Below, in pieces: positions 1 to 8,135 of a stretch of DNA of 50,849 bases. Position numbers and translations under genes: made by a program. Origin of the DNA: Bradyrhizobium sp. (lineage in GTDB: Bacteria > Pseudomonadota > Alphaproteobacteria > Rhizobiales > Xanthobacteraceae); NCBI RefSeq assembly GCF_016213215.1, contig NZ_JACRAW010000114.1:1-50849 (forward strand). Reading direction: 5' to 3'. The notes below the pieces were generated by a model. The model ran no database searches, had not been told where the DNA came from, and saw nothing but the letters and a program-made list of their open reading frames with translations. How positions within the stretch are numbered: position 1 is the first letter of the stretch; every line of letters begins with the position of its first letter.

Positions 1-699
1 ACGTCCAATCCCACAAAATATGTCATCGGAGCTCTCCTGTGTGGCAACGACTGCCTAAGTCGTTGCACCGGGCTCCGGATTCGGCCACCAGGCGGCTATC
101 CCCGTGCACCGCTTTCTCGGAGCCCGATAAGAAGAGCCGTCGCTTCCCCGTTGCCGTAACCGTCTCTACCGCTATGAAGGATCTCCGGTGGCACGTTCCG
201 TCGCTCCAGGTAACTCGTTCTGGTCGCACCATGTTGCGGCCTGGTGTCGAGGCGCACTGGAACGGAGCACTGCTGCCGCACACGCGATTTTTCGACGACA
301 AGGCTGATACGGTGGCGCTCCATCTGCTGAGCAAGGAAGCGTGCAGAACATCTGCGAAATTGGCCCCGAAAACGCGGAAGGAACTGGTCAAGAAAGCGCA
401 ATCGAAGCCGCCTACGAGACCTCCACGCTATCGTTACGGTGCGCGCACGGACAGTAAGCTGATCGCTTTCGGGCGTTTTGGGGCATGCATGTCGAAGCGA
501 TGAACTAGAGCGGGATGGGGCATGCCGAGTACCGTGCAGCGCCCGGTCTGTTGCCGCATGCCTTGCGCATCGGGCGCGGGCCAATTCAGGAATCCGGCAA
601 CGAAATGGACTGGCGGAGCCGCTTCATCCGAGTGCCTGGGCCCAACTAAGCAGCGCTGCTGCTTGCGCGCCGCGCAGATGCCGCTTGAGACCGCAAACT
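1..699. other. No recognisable gene; probably degraded DNA
   Basis: Open frames exist on both strands (for example 39-503 plus and 96-584 minus), but they overlap each other. Their translations are rich in Arg, Ser and Cys, as in out-of-frame reading of GC-rich DNA, and I recognise no domain. The stretch lies directly before a frameshifted IS66-type remnant, so it may be further mobile-element debris. I could not find an inverted repeat or a transposase motif in it. Confidence 0.4.
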
Positions 700-1065
700 G
701 TGGACGGCTCTTCGAACCGGCGGCGCTTCAGCGACGGGCAAGAGCGCGCGACGGTGCAGGAGACGAGAAGGCAGGCGTTGCCGCGGCGGAGGTTTGCCGC
801 CGCCATGGCTTCGCCATCAGATTGCTGTTCCGCTGCGGCTGCAGTTCGGTCTGACCGCCCCAAAGGCACCGCAGCTGGCGGCGATTGCTGCGGGCTGACG
901 GTACGGCAAATGAGGTGCCGGCGCTCGCGACCTTTGCCGGTCTCGTGCTGTCGCCGGATGGGATGACGCCGGATGAACGGCGCGTGTTTGCACCGGCGCT
1001 CAAAAGTCCGGCCGCGATGAAATGGCAGCTCGCGGGAAAGCATCCTGATCGCGGTTACTCTTTGT
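700..1065 (+). pseudogene. Frameshifted remnant of IS66-family accessory gene (TnpA/OrfA)
   Basis: Three reading frames must be joined to recover one protein. About 700-765 gives an RRRFSDGQERATVQET segment, which resembles the start of IS66 OrfA with its basic run before the helix-turn-helix. About 770-850 continues with VAAAEVCRRHGFAIRLLFR, the HTH typical of IS66/IS3 small transposition proteins (known pattern: VSEVARRHGLSPSLLFRWR). About 851-892 gives LTAPKAPQLAAIAA. About 890-1065 ends with DERRVFAPALKSPAAM, which matches the DGRRVFAPVGSDP tail of IS66 OrfA proteins. At least two frameshifts separate the pieces, so the gene is dead. I saw no intact TnpB or TnpC partner nearby. The family call is from memory of the motifs and was not searched. 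Confidence 0.65.
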
Positions 1066-1188
1066 CGGGATGCTGTGCCTCTTCACCAAGAGCATCGATT
1101 ACGTAGGAGCCCCCTCAAGATCGACCACTGCGTTGCGCTCAAAGCGTGGCTGCCGAGTCGCTTGCGCAGGGCTTTCGGTCACCTCCAC

Positions 1189-1237
1189 TTGACAGCACCT
1201 AGCGTCGCGAATAAACAAACTATACGGTTTGGTGTAG
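1189..1237 (+). promoter_or_regulatory. Promoter overlapped by TATACGGTTT operator, copy 1
   Basis: A -35-like TTGACA (1189-1194) is followed after 17 bp by TAAACA (1212-1217) as a weak -10. The element TATACGGTTTGGTGTA (1221-1236) lies immediately downstream. The same element occurs at four other places in this window. It precedes the 148-aa protein gene at 1360. A repressor bound here would cover the start of transcription. Confidence 0.55.
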
Positions 1238-1359
1238 CCACTCGATCTCGATCGAGCGGCCCGAGCCGGAACCGGCCACAGGACTTCAGGCTCGGAGACC
1301 AGGTAGTGACAAGGATTGCAGGTTGGTCGCGGCGCTCAGCTGGGCAGATCGATTCCGAA

Positions 1360-1806
1360 ATGCCGCTGAAGCGCTATTTCGCAGTCGCCGGCGGCGCGTT
1401 GCTTACGCTGCTGTTCGCCGCCGACGCGGTGCTGCCAAAGTCGGCAAGTGAGAACTTTCATTCGGAATCTACCCATCCGACGATCCGAATCCATTCCCAA
1501 ATCAAGGGAGCTGAGTTGGTCGTGATCGATACCAGTCAGCCCGCCGCGATCGCGCCTGCACCAAGTGAGTCGGCGACGACCGAGGCCGATACGGCACCAG
1601 AGAGCCCAGCCCCGCCGGATCCATCAATTCGGGATAGTTTCGCTCAGCTTGTTCCGCCCTCGCCGGATCAGGTCGGCGCAATCGAATCGAGCAGGGCTCA
1701 GCGGAAGCCGCAGTTGAAAAGAAAGCCCACAAGAGTTCGCGCTGCGCCCCGGACTATTCGGCTCGCCAAACCGCCTCAACCCGGGCTCTTCGATTTCAAT
1801 TGGTGA
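1360..1806 (+). CDS. Conserved hypothetical membrane-anchored protein, 148 aa
   Basis: The open frame extends further upstream, but the ATG at 1360 gives MPLKRYF followed by a hydrophobic stretch (about residues 7-24), a natural signal or membrane anchor. The upstream part reads like non-coding DNA and contains the promoter/operator. After the anchor comes a short conserved-looking segment (IRIHSQ.KGAELVVIDTS) and then a Pro/Ala/Glu-rich low-complexity linker. The tail is basic (QRKPQLKRKPTRVRAAPR) and ends in FDFNW. The layout resembles a small family I recall from Bradyrhizobium genomes that begins MPLKRYF. No function is known to me. The operator copy at 1221-1236 groups it with the RND pump and the small envelope genes further on. 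Confidence 0.75.
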   Translation: MPLKRYFAVAGGALLTLLFAADAVLPKSASENFHSESTHPTIRIHSQIKGAELVVIDTSQPAAIAPAPSESATTEADTAPESPAPPDPSIRDSFAQLVPPSPDQVGAIESSRAQRKPQLKRKPTRVRAAPRTIRLAKPPQPGLFDFNW

Positions 1807-1966
1807 CGAGTCGGATCGCGCACCCAGCTAGAAGTTGCCGATGTGAGTTGGTCAGAGGCGCTTGCGTTTCGTGCCCCTTGCAAGCGCCGCCTGACCGGAG
1901 AGCTGCCAGTCGCCCCGGCTGGCGGCTCTCCCATTCGACAACTTTGATTGTGCAACGTTCTTGCGC

Positions 1967-2404
1967 CTAGCGGCCTTCGGCCAACTGCAATTCACGCCGG
2001 CACGCTTCGCTGAAATCCCGCAGCGGGTCGACTTCGTCTATCAGACCAGGCAGATCGCCAAATGTCCTGTTCGGCGAAAGATAGGTCTCAATGATCAGGC
2101 GGCCCGCCTTTTCAGCTGCTTCGATCACAGCGTCACTTGAGAGTATCTTCATCCGACCGATGAGCGCGTACAGGCCGACTAATTTCGAGATGTCGGACTT
2201 GTCGTTGACCAGCGCCTCGGCGTACAGCCTTGACCCTTCCTCGATGAAACTCTTGTAGAGCTTTTCGCGCTGGGAACTGACCCGCGCAGCACGGTGCCTT
2301 CGATCCTCGCGACGCTGAGTGGTCCAACTCATCAGGACCGTCGCGAGTCCTCCTGAGGCAGATCCGAAGAAGGCAGCGAAGGCGGGAATATAGTGCATAT
2401 CCAT
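1967..2404 (-). CDS. Conserved hypothetical protein with N-terminal membrane segment, 145 aa
   Basis: The protein begins MDMHYIPAFAAFFGSASGGLATVLMSW, one predicted transmembrane segment with glycines. A basic stretch (TTQRREDRRHRAARV) follows, and then a helical, charged cytoplasmic domain ending in FSEACRRELQLAEGR. It lies 9 bp downstream of the 87-aa secreted protein on the same strand and probably shares its promoter and the operator at 2716-2731. A short fragment with almost the same C-terminal sequence (FSEACRRELQL) is found at 16639-16707, so a second copy of this family once existed in the window. I know of no function. Confidence 0.75.
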   Translation of the reverse strand: MDMHYIPAFAAFFGSASGGLATVLMSWTTQRREDRRHRAARVSSQREKLYKSFIEEGSRLYAEALVNDKSDISKLVGLYALIGRMKILSSDAVIEAAEKAGRLIIETYLSPNRTFGDLPGLIDEVDPLRDFSEACRRELQLAEGR

Positions 2405-2413
2405 CTTGTTGTC

Positions 2414-2677
2414 TCACTTGCGGTTAGCTGAAGAATCGGCAGCTTGCTCGAAGACCGATCGGCACGGCTCGCTAAGGTCGAACTTCCTATGCCTGAGGCA
2501 GTTTTCAACCTTGGCCGGGTCTGGAATGTAGCTGCCACACAGGCGAAAGGCGTCCGGTGCGCATGCCGCCCTCTGCTCGGGGCTGCCGCGACCGTCCTGC
2601 GCCAACGCCGTGCTTGCGCAAAGAAGAGCTGCTGCCATGACGCAAAGACGGTAGCTCGATTTGGATGCGATATTCAT
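2414..2677 (-). CDS. Small secreted cysteine-containing protein, 87 aa
   Basis: A signal peptide is clear: basic N-terminus, hydrophobic core (LCVMAAALLCAS) and cleavage probably after TALA. The mature part is about 60 residues with four cysteines (RAACAPDAFRLCGSYIP..ENCLRHRK..LSEPCRSVF), which suggests disulfide bonds in the periplasm. The pattern of paired Cys and 'SPEQRAAC' matches small periplasmic proteins I recall from Bradyrhizobium, none with a known role. It is the first gene of a two-gene unit with the 145-aa protein. The operator element lies 39 bp upstream of the start, so regulation with the RND pump is likely. Confidence 0.8.
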   Translation of the reverse strand: MNIASKSSYRLCVMAAALLCASTALAQDGRGSPEQRAACAPDAFRLCGSYIPDPAKVENCLRHRKFDLSEPCRSVFEQAADSSANRK

Positions 2678-2710
2678 GGGCCTGTACTTTCTCGAAGCTT
2701 GCTATCGAGA

Positions 2711-2739
2711 TAAACTATACGGTTTAGTATATTTGTCAA
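2711..2739 (-). promoter_or_regulatory. TATACGGTTT operator, copy 2, overlapping a TTGACA box
   Basis: The core TATACGGTTTAGTATA is at 2716-2731. It has dyad symmetry TATAC-N6-GTATA and is the most symmetric of the five copies. On the minus strand a TTGACA hexamer (complement of 2734-2739) abuts it, so a bound protein would overlap the promoter of the 87-aa gene that starts at 2677. Confidence 0.6.
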
Positions 2740-3059
2740 CTCTGCTCAGCCCTCTCGGCGGTTTTCCGAACGCACCCGGTTCTTGCAAATCGGAAATCAC
2801 CGCAGACGACGAACTGGCCGCCAGCTGCGTTCACGTCCTGCGGCTTTTTTGCCGGCCTAGCGCCCCGATTGGCGGGTGCCTCCACGCCACTTTCCGGTCC
2901 CCCTCCCGTCCTGGGCGAGCTTCGCCGAGGGACTGTGCACAGATTGGAGCATGCTGCTTCGTCGCGCGTGCAGGCGGCGGCGCAAACGCCGTATCCGCAA
3001 ATTTGAACGCATTCCCGCCGAGTGGCGTTGCGATCGAAGGAATGACGACCGAGCCTGAA
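2740..3059. other. Gene-free stretch
   Basis: This lies between the operator of the 87-aa gene and the porin terminator. Overlapping open frames exist on both strands, but their translations have no recognisable features and no convincing ribosome binding sites. I see nothing that looks coding. Confidence 0.5.
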
Positions 3060-3092
3060 CAAAAACCTCCGGCAGGGGCATTGCCGGAGGCC
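3060..3092 (-). terminator. Rho-independent terminator downstream of the porin gene
   Basis: Read on the minus strand, the stem CCTCCGGCA pairs with TGCCGGAGG around a short loop and is followed by TTTTTG. It lies about 100 bp after the porin stop codon. A second inverted repeat (GGCTCCGG...CCGGAGTC, 3146-3171) lies between the stop and this hairpin. Confidence 0.75.
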
Positions 3093-3187
3093 TTGGAGGT
3101 CTAACATCAAGGCAGAGCAATCTGCATTGATCGGTGGGGGATGAAGGCTCCGGTAATCCGCGCCGGAGTCTTCACCCAATCATCAGC

Positions 3188-4654
3188 TTACCAGTTGCGC
3201 TGAGCGCGGAAGCCAGCGGTCCAGGTGCCCTGGTCCTTGAACTCGTACGTGGAAGCCGGCTTCGTGCCGATGGCCGGCAGAGCGATGGCACCCGTGTTCT
3301 TCTGGTCGAGCTTGGTGTACATGACTTCGCCCGACAGCGTCAGGTTCCTGACCGGCGTCCATGACGTCTTGGTGCCAATCTGCCAGATTTCGAAGTCCGG
3401 GTCGCAGGTCGAAGCCGCCTGCAATGCATTGACGTAGGTGGCACAGACCAGAGCCTTGCCGTTGTTGCTGTATTCCAGCTTGGCCCAGGCGCCGAAGATC
3501 GACGAGTTCCACTTGGCATCCCAGTTGTGGGTGAAGCCACCGCGAACACCATAGGACTTGGTCAGTTCGAGACCAGTACCGTTAGCCGTGCTGGTGCCGG
3601 CGAAGACGGCGTCAGACACGCCAGCGAATGCGATGGTCTGGTAAGCACCCGGGACGCTTGGGCTCATCCCGTACATCGCAAACGCGGTCGGAAGCAGGCT
3701 CTGGAAGACGTAGCGGCTCGCACCGTCCGCGTACGTAGCCGAGAAGTTGAACGTATCACCCGGACCAGACGGGATGTTCTTGATCGACACGCCCAACTGA
3801 GCAGCCCAGCCCCACTTGTCCTCGGGATGTCCGAGAGTCTCGTTGGACACCGTGTAGTAGCTGGTGTGGTTGTCGTGGCCCGCGAACGATGCCTGGAACA
3901 GGCCCCAAGCCTGATCGATGCGGATCTGGCCGATGACGTCGGGAGCAGCCGTACCGCCCATGCCGTTCGATCCGTAAACGCCGGTGCCGGCGCCCGCAAG
4001 CGTGGCCCCAGAGGTGTTCCAGATGTTGGTCGTATAGTAGAGGGTCGGATCCTGCAGCGAAATGGTACCGCTAATGCCCTGACCGAAGTCCGCAGTGTAG
4101 GTCAGCTGGTTGACACCCGTGACGTCGCCGGAGCCGCCCACCAGGCCGTCACCGAAGTTCGCCGGATAGTTGGTCCACGGCACGTCGAACTGGGAGACCG
4201 CCTTACCGAGCGTGAACCCGGCGAACTGGATGAAGGCATAGTACACGCCGAGCTTGCCGCTCGCGATGTCAGTGCCGGAGTCCCAGGTGAAGGTCGCATC
4301 GAAGAAGGTGCGGACCACGCCGAGTTCGGTCGCGGTGCGCGTGTCGATGTTCAGTTCCTCACGGGAGCGGCCCATGAAGTAATTGCGCTTGCGGTTGATC
4401 TGGCCGCCATCGCCGTTCCAGGCCGGAACGTTGAAGAAGCCGTTGGAGTTGACGACGGCGTCTACGCGCAGATAGCCACCGAGCTTGATGCAGGTGTCGG
4501 TGCCCGGGATGTAGTAGAAGCCGGCACCATACAGCGAGCAGATCTTTACGTATTCGACGGCCTTGGCCTTCACGGGAAGATCGGCAGCCTGAGCTGCGCT
4601 CATGACGATCAGTCCCCCCGCTGATGCCAGCAGAGCGCTCTTAAGTACATTCAT
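3188..4654 (-). CDS. Outer-membrane porin (Porin_2 family), 488 aa
   Basis: This is a general diffusion porin of the alphaproteobacterial Porin_2 type, forming a beta-barrel in the outer membrane. The ATG at 4654 (MNVLKSALLASAGG) has a GGAGG ribosome site just upstream. A longer reading to 4696 would add 14 residues in front of the signal peptide and is unlikely. The signal peptide ends at AQA|ADLPVKAKAVEYVKICS. The mature start, with KICSLYGAGFYYIPGTDTCIKLGG, is the hallmark of Bradyrhizobium/Rhizobium porins, including the two cysteines. The end, FRAQRNW, has the terminal aromatic residue needed for outer-membrane insertion. It is monocistronic with a terminator at 3060-3092. The length is normal for the family. 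Confidence 0.93.
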   Translation of the reverse strand: MNVLKSALLASAGGLIVMSAAQAADLPVKAKAVEYVKICSLYGAGFYYIPGTDTCIKLGGYLRVDAVVNSNGFFNVPAWNGDGGQINRKRNYFMGRSREELNIDTRTATELGVVRTFFDATFTWDSGTDIASGKLGVYYAFIQFAGFTLGKAVSQFDVPWTNYPANFGDGLVGGSGDVTGVNQLTYTADFGQGISGTISLQDPTLYYTTNIWNTSGATLAGAGTGVYGSNGMGGTAAPDVIGQIRIDQAWGLFQASFAGHDNHTSYYTVSNETLGHPEDKWGWAAQLGVSIKNIPSGPGDTFNFSATYADGASRYVFQSLLPTAFAMYGMSPSVPGAYQTIAFAGVSDAVFAGTSTANGTGLELTKSYGVRGGFTHNWDAKWNSSIFGAWAKLEYSNNGKALVCATYVNALQAASTCDPDFEIWQIGTKTSWTPVRNLTLSGEVMYTKLDQKNTGAIALPAIGTKPASTYEFKDQGTWTAGFRAQRNW

Positions 4655-4747
4655 TTGTAGCCTCCAAAGTTGAAGTCCCGGCGAAGTTTTCCCCATGCCG
4701 TGGCCAGCTCGAAAACCGACCGCTGTCGCCGAGACGTGCTGATAGTC

Positions 4748-5002
4748 TCACTTGTGACGGATGCGGCCCTTCGCGTACGCGTAAGAGCCTGTTGCTTCGC
4801 TCGCCGGGTTGCGTGCGCATTCACCACCACGCCCGGCAGCCGTTGCACGGCACTGCTGGAGGGTGTCGAAGGAGCAATCCCGCACTCCTGCGGAAAAAGC
4901 ATCCTGGCGGCAATATTGGTAATCCTTGGCTACGGCCGGCTGCGCGACTCCAAGGAACGTCGCGCTGGCCACCACCGCGGCTAAACTTAAAATCTTTCTC
5001 AT
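4748..5002 (-). CDS. DUF3551 small secreted protein, 84 aa
   Basis: A signal peptide (MRKILSLAAVVASATFLGVAQPAVA) precedes a short mature part with four cysteines and the aromatic motif DYQYCRQDAFSAGVRDCSFDTLQQCRATAAGRGGECARNP. This is the DUF3551 pattern (YCxx...DCSFxTxxQCxAxxxGRGxxCxxNP), a family abundant in Bradyrhizobium with many paralogues. It is periplasmic or exported with disulfide bonds; the function is unknown. It is transcribed alone on the same strand as the porin, 93 bp upstream of it, with its own start region. Confidence 0.85.
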   Translation of the reverse strand: MRKILSLAAVVASATFLGVAQPAVAKDYQYCRQDAFSAGVRDCSFDTLQQCRATAAGRGGECARNPASEATGSYAYAKGRIRHK

Positions 5003-5284
5003 CTGTTTTGCTCTCCGGAATGGGTCGACGACCCGCGGTCAGCTGATTGAGAGTCGAGACTGACGCGACCGAAGAGCTATCGCTGCGGTCGGTGCTGAAA
5101 AAGCACACGAGCTTCAAATGACTTGCTACGAAAATGCACAAATTCGGAAGCAGCCGGCGCTTGTGCGTGGCAGTACGGCCACACTTGCTTGATGAGTGGA
5201 GCGGCGGACATGGTTCTGACGTCCGCCGCGACTGCCTCTCAGATAACCAGGGCAGTGGACAGTCGCGAAGACTCGGTTGCCAGA

Positions 5285-6211
5285 TCAGATGGCGTGCGCC
5301 TCATTCGAGTCCACAGCCAGCTCCTCGCGAACTTGTCTTATCTCACCCAGCAAGAAATCCAGGACCACACGGGTGCGGGGCGGCAGGTGCCGGCGCGACG
5401 GGTAGACCATGCTGAACGGAACACCAGGAGCCGGAAAGTCGCTCAAAACGCGGACCAGATCGCCACTCCGGACGTCGTCCAACACATGGACTAAGGGCAT
5501 AAATGCAATTCCGTAGCCGGCACGCACAGCCAGGTGCACAGCACCGGCGTCATTGGCAAGAAAGCCGCCCGATACCCTAACGTCCTCAGAGCCGTCCGGG
5601 CCGACGAACGTCCACACGTCTGAATCGGGACCAATGTCGTGCACGATGCAGTTGAATTTCGTGAGCTCGGCGGGCGTGAAAGGTTTACCGTACTTTTTAA
5701 GATAACCCGGGGCAGCCACCGCCACGCGGGCGGCAGTCCCGGTTCGCCGTACCACCAACGACGAGTCGGTGATCTCGCCCACACGCATCGCGAGATCGAG
5801 CCGATCCTCGACCATATCGATTTGCCGATCACTCACGACCAGTTCGACCCTCAGCCCGGGGTGACTGTCAATCAGGGCGGGTAGACGCTGCGCGAAAAAG
5901 CGACTGGCTGCCACAGGGACGCCGACACGCACCAACCCAACCGGGGAAACACTCTGACGACCGAGGGCGGCCTCCAATTCCGCGACGCCATCCAGCACCG
6001 GCCGAGACATACCCAGCAGCATCTGCCCATCGTCGGTCAGGCTCAGTCTTCGGGTCGTGCGGTGAAACAGGCGCACGCCGAAATGCCCTTCGAGTTGCGA
6101 GATCTGGCGCGCCACCGCAGCTTGACTGACCTCGCGCTCACGAGCGACGGCCGAGAAGGAGCCGGTCTCCACTACCCTTACCAGAACACCTAGAGCTCCC
6201 AGAAGATCCAT
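5285..6211 (-). CDS. LysR-family transcriptional regulator, 308 aa
   Basis: The N-terminal winged HTH (about residues 1-60) contains the LysR signature FSAVAREREVSQAAVARQISQLEGHFGVRLFHRTTRRLSLTDDG. A substrate-binding fold follows (PVGLVRVGVPVAASRFFAQRLPALIDSHPGLRVEL to about residue 300) of the subtype close to DmlR-like regulators. I chose the ATG at 6211 because GAGGA lies 8 bp upstream; a TTG start at 6232 is also open. It is divergent from the small membrane protein/HlyD pair that begins at 6365, the usual layout for a LysR regulator and its target. The ligand cannot be told from sequence. Confidence 0.9.
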   Translation of the reverse strand: MDLLGALGVLVRVVETGSFSAVAREREVSQAAVARQISQLEGHFGVRLFHRTTRRLSLTDDGQMLLGMSRPVLDGVAELEAALGRQSVSPVGLVRVGVPVAASRFFAQRLPALIDSHPGLRVELVVSDRQIDMVEDRLDLAMRVGEITDSSLVVRRTGTAARVAVAAPGYLKKYGKPFTPAELTKFNCIVHDIGPDSDVWTFVGPDGSEDVRVSGGFLANDAGAVHLAVRAGYGIAFMPLVHVLDDVRSGDLVRVLSDFPAPGVPFSMVYPSRRHLPPRTRVVLDFLLGEIRQVREELAVDSNEAHAI

Positions 6212-6302
6212 CGATTTCCTCGGATTTCGCAAAGATCATTCAAAGCGATGCGGGATTATTCCGCTGAGGCAAGAGGTGTATCTCAAACGCATCGCAAACG
6301 CG

Positions 6303-6316
6303 TTGATCCAGATCCA
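6303..6316. promoter_or_regulatory. Weak FNR/FixK-like box
   Basis: TTGATCCAGATCCA matches the FNR/FixK consensus TTGAT-N4-ATCAA at nine of ten arm positions. It lies between the LysR gene and the small membrane protein/HlyD pair, 49 bp before the ATG at 6365. One mismatch and the single copy make this a weak call. Confidence 0.25.
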
Positions 6317-6364
6317 GCCGGGTCACGCCCTTGCGATAAACCTCCGCGCTCCGCGAGCCGTCCG

Positions 6365-6526
6365 ATGCCAAAGCATCTTGAAATCACCGACTCTCTAAAG
6401 ATGCTGATAGCTGCGGTCATCGGCGGCTTCGCGCGAGGAGAAGGACTCCCGATCATCCTGATCTCCGTGTTTTGCGAGCTGGTCATGCTGGCAAGGCGCC
6501 GACACACGCTGCCGAGGACGCAATAA
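6365..6526 (+). CDS. Small membrane protein coupled to HlyD adaptor, 53 aa
   Basis: The frame is MPKHLEITDSLKMLIAAVIG.., with a hydrophobic segment IILISVFCELVMLA near the end. Its stop codon overlaps the next start (TAATG at 6524-6528), which suggests translational coupling with the HlyD gene and is the main reason to accept it. Position and size recall the tiny DUF1656/AaeX proteins found before AaeA-type adaptors, but I do not see their sequence pattern. The open frame extends upstream to 6248, but that part reads as non-coding. Confidence 0.45.
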   Translation: MPKHLEITDSLKMLIAAVIGGFARGEGLPIILISVFCELVMLARRRHTLPRTQ

Positions 6527-7482
6527 TGTCCCAACCGCGCACAAAAGCCGCTCTGAAATTGCTCTGCCGCGCGACGTTCGCCGGTGCGTTGGGGTTGGCC
6601 GCCGTATGGACCGGATACACCTTGTCAGACAACTACACGGACGAGCCGCCGACCGGCATCGGTCACGTTCGGGCCGACGCTGTACCGGTTGCTCCCTGCG
6701 TGTCGGGCTTCGTCACCGAGGTGCTGGTGAGCGACAATCAGTTCGTCAAGCGTGGAGAGGTCCTGTTCTGGATCGATCGCGCGGCCTACGTGATTGCCTT
6801 GCAGCAGGCCGATGCAGTGTTGGAAGAAAGGGGCGCGCTGCTCGAACAGGCCGATGCCGAGTTCAGGGGCTATGGCGCGTTGACACCCGAGTCCGGCGCT
6901 TCAAAGCCGATGATCGATCAGGTGACCGCCAGGCAGAACATGGCAAAGACGGCATATGAGCAGGCACTGGTCGAGCGCAACCTCGCGCAGCTCAATCTTG
7001 AGTGCAGCGGGGTGCGCGCCTCCATCGACGGCATCGTGACCAAGGCGGACCTGCGCCCCGGCACCTACGTCGCGCATGGTAAAGCCGCGATGGCCCTGCT
7101 CGATCGTGAGGCGCTACATGTCGAGGCATACTTCGACAAGGACGAGCTGTCCCGCATCCATCCCGGCGATACTGTCAACGTGCTTCTGATAGGCAGCAAC
7201 CACATCCTGCGCGGACACGTGGAAAGCAGCGCCACAGGCGTCGAGGAAGGTGACCGCAGCGGCGTCGCGACCCTGCTCGCTGAGATCAAGCTCACTTTCA
7301 ACTGGGTTCGCGTCACCCAACCGGTACCGGTGCGGATTGCATTGGACGATACCGAGGACAGATCGCATTTGGTTGCCGGTCGCGCTGCGATTGTTGAAGT
7401 TCTCGGGCCGACATTGAAGCAAGGCTCGGCTTCAGGCGCGAACTGTAAACCGAGGTCCGTCAATAACCTTCCGCGAGCGTAA
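6526..7482 (+). CDS. HlyD/EmrA-type membrane fusion protein, 318 aa
   Basis: This is the periplasmic adaptor of a multidrug or aromatic-acid efflux pump (EmrA/AaeA group). An N-terminal anchor (about residues 10-32) is followed by the first half of the lipoyl domain (VPVAPCVSGFVTEVLVSDNQFVKRGEVLFWID). A helical hairpin comes next, then the second lipoyl half (LNLECSGVRASIDGIVTKADLRPGTYVAHGKAAMALLD) and a beta-barrel domain (LHVEAYFDKDELSRIHPGDTVNVLLIG). The start overlaps the stop of the upstream small protein. No FUSC or MFS permease follows: about 650 bp without a gene separate it from the RND operon. It is therefore an orphan adaptor in this window. Confidence 0.88.
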   Translation: MSQPRTKAALKLLCRATFAGALGLAAVWTGYTLSDNYTDEPPTGIGHVRADAVPVAPCVSGFVTEVLVSDNQFVKRGEVLFWIDRAAYVIALQQADAVLEERGALLEQADAEFRGYGALTPESGASKPMIDQVTARQNMAKTAYEQALVERNLAQLNLECSGVRASIDGIVTKADLRPGTYVAHGKAAMALLDREALHVEAYFDKDELSRIHPGDTVNVLLIGSNHILRGHVESSATGVEEGDRSGVATLLAEIKLTFNWVRVTQPVPVRIALDDTEDRSHLVAGRAAIVEVLGPTLKQGSASGANCKPRSVNNLPRA

Positions 7483-8007
7483 TGAAAGGCGAACAACGGA
7501 CTACCGAGCTGTGGGTCCTGCTCCGCAGCAGTCGTTTTAGCCGCAACACGGCGTCTTACGCGTACCACTGTTGTGGACGTTGAGCCGACTGGAGCGGCTT
7601 CTCAAAGAGAACCGACGTACTCATGGATGCATCACGTCAACACCTGAGCGCGTATGGAAAGTGCTCGAAACAATCGGAAATTGTCGTTACCTTCGTTTTT
7701 GTTGCATGACTGGGTTGGTCGAGCCGTTATGCAGCTACCTGGCGCCGAGCGTTGATGATTGGCTTTCCGGGATTGCCATTATTTTGAGCATTTCCGCCAA
7801 CCGGCTCGGCGCAGTCCTCGCCGTCTGCTCAACGGTGCACCCAAAGAAGTAATTTGGCCCAGCAAGAGGGCGGCTCGTCTGTTCCTGCCTGATCACCGAA
7901 TCCGACCACCGGCAGTTCAGCGGTGAACCACCCGGATCGGCAGCAGGGACATAAATCGGGACGGCCGTCTTCCTTCATTCCGATCAGGGCCGATCCACCA
8001 GTTCCTC
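7483..8007. other. Gene-free stretch
   Basis: The frame 7571-7852 is open but its translation has no recognisable features or ribosome site, and minus-strand frames overlap it. No remnant of a permease that would fit the preceding HlyD gene could be recognised. The promoter and operator of the RND operon begin at 8008. Confidence 0.45.
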
Positions 8008-8062
8008 TTGACAGGTCGTCGCGCTGGGGATTATATAAACTATACGGTTTGGTATATATATG
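8008..8062 (+). promoter_or_regulatory. RND operon promoter with TATACGGTTT operator, copy 3
   Basis: TTGACA (8008-8013) is followed after 18 bp by TATATA (8032-8037). The operator core TATACGGTTTGGTATA (8041-8056) begins 3 bp after this -10 and has dyad arms TATAC/GTATA. The arrangement fits repression of the pump by a TetR-type protein. The adaptor gene starts at 8136. Confidence 0.65.
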
Positions 8063-8135
8063 TAAGGCAGGTCTACTGGCAATCCCACGATTGCCTGGCG
8101 GTGACAGCGGTCTTCCATTCACGAGGTAAACACCT

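Noticed and set aside
39..503. 154-aa open frame on the plus strand
   Set aside because: It is overlapped by long minus-strand frames and has no family features and no ribosome site; its composition fits out-of-frame GC-rich DNA.
3527..4624. 365-aa plus-strand frame opposite the porin
   Set aside because: It is the complement of a well-supported porin gene and has no independent features.
7571..7852. 93-aa frame between the HlyD and RND genes
   Set aside because: No ribosome site, no recognisable domain and an odd mix of Cys and Trp; I treat the gap as non-coding.
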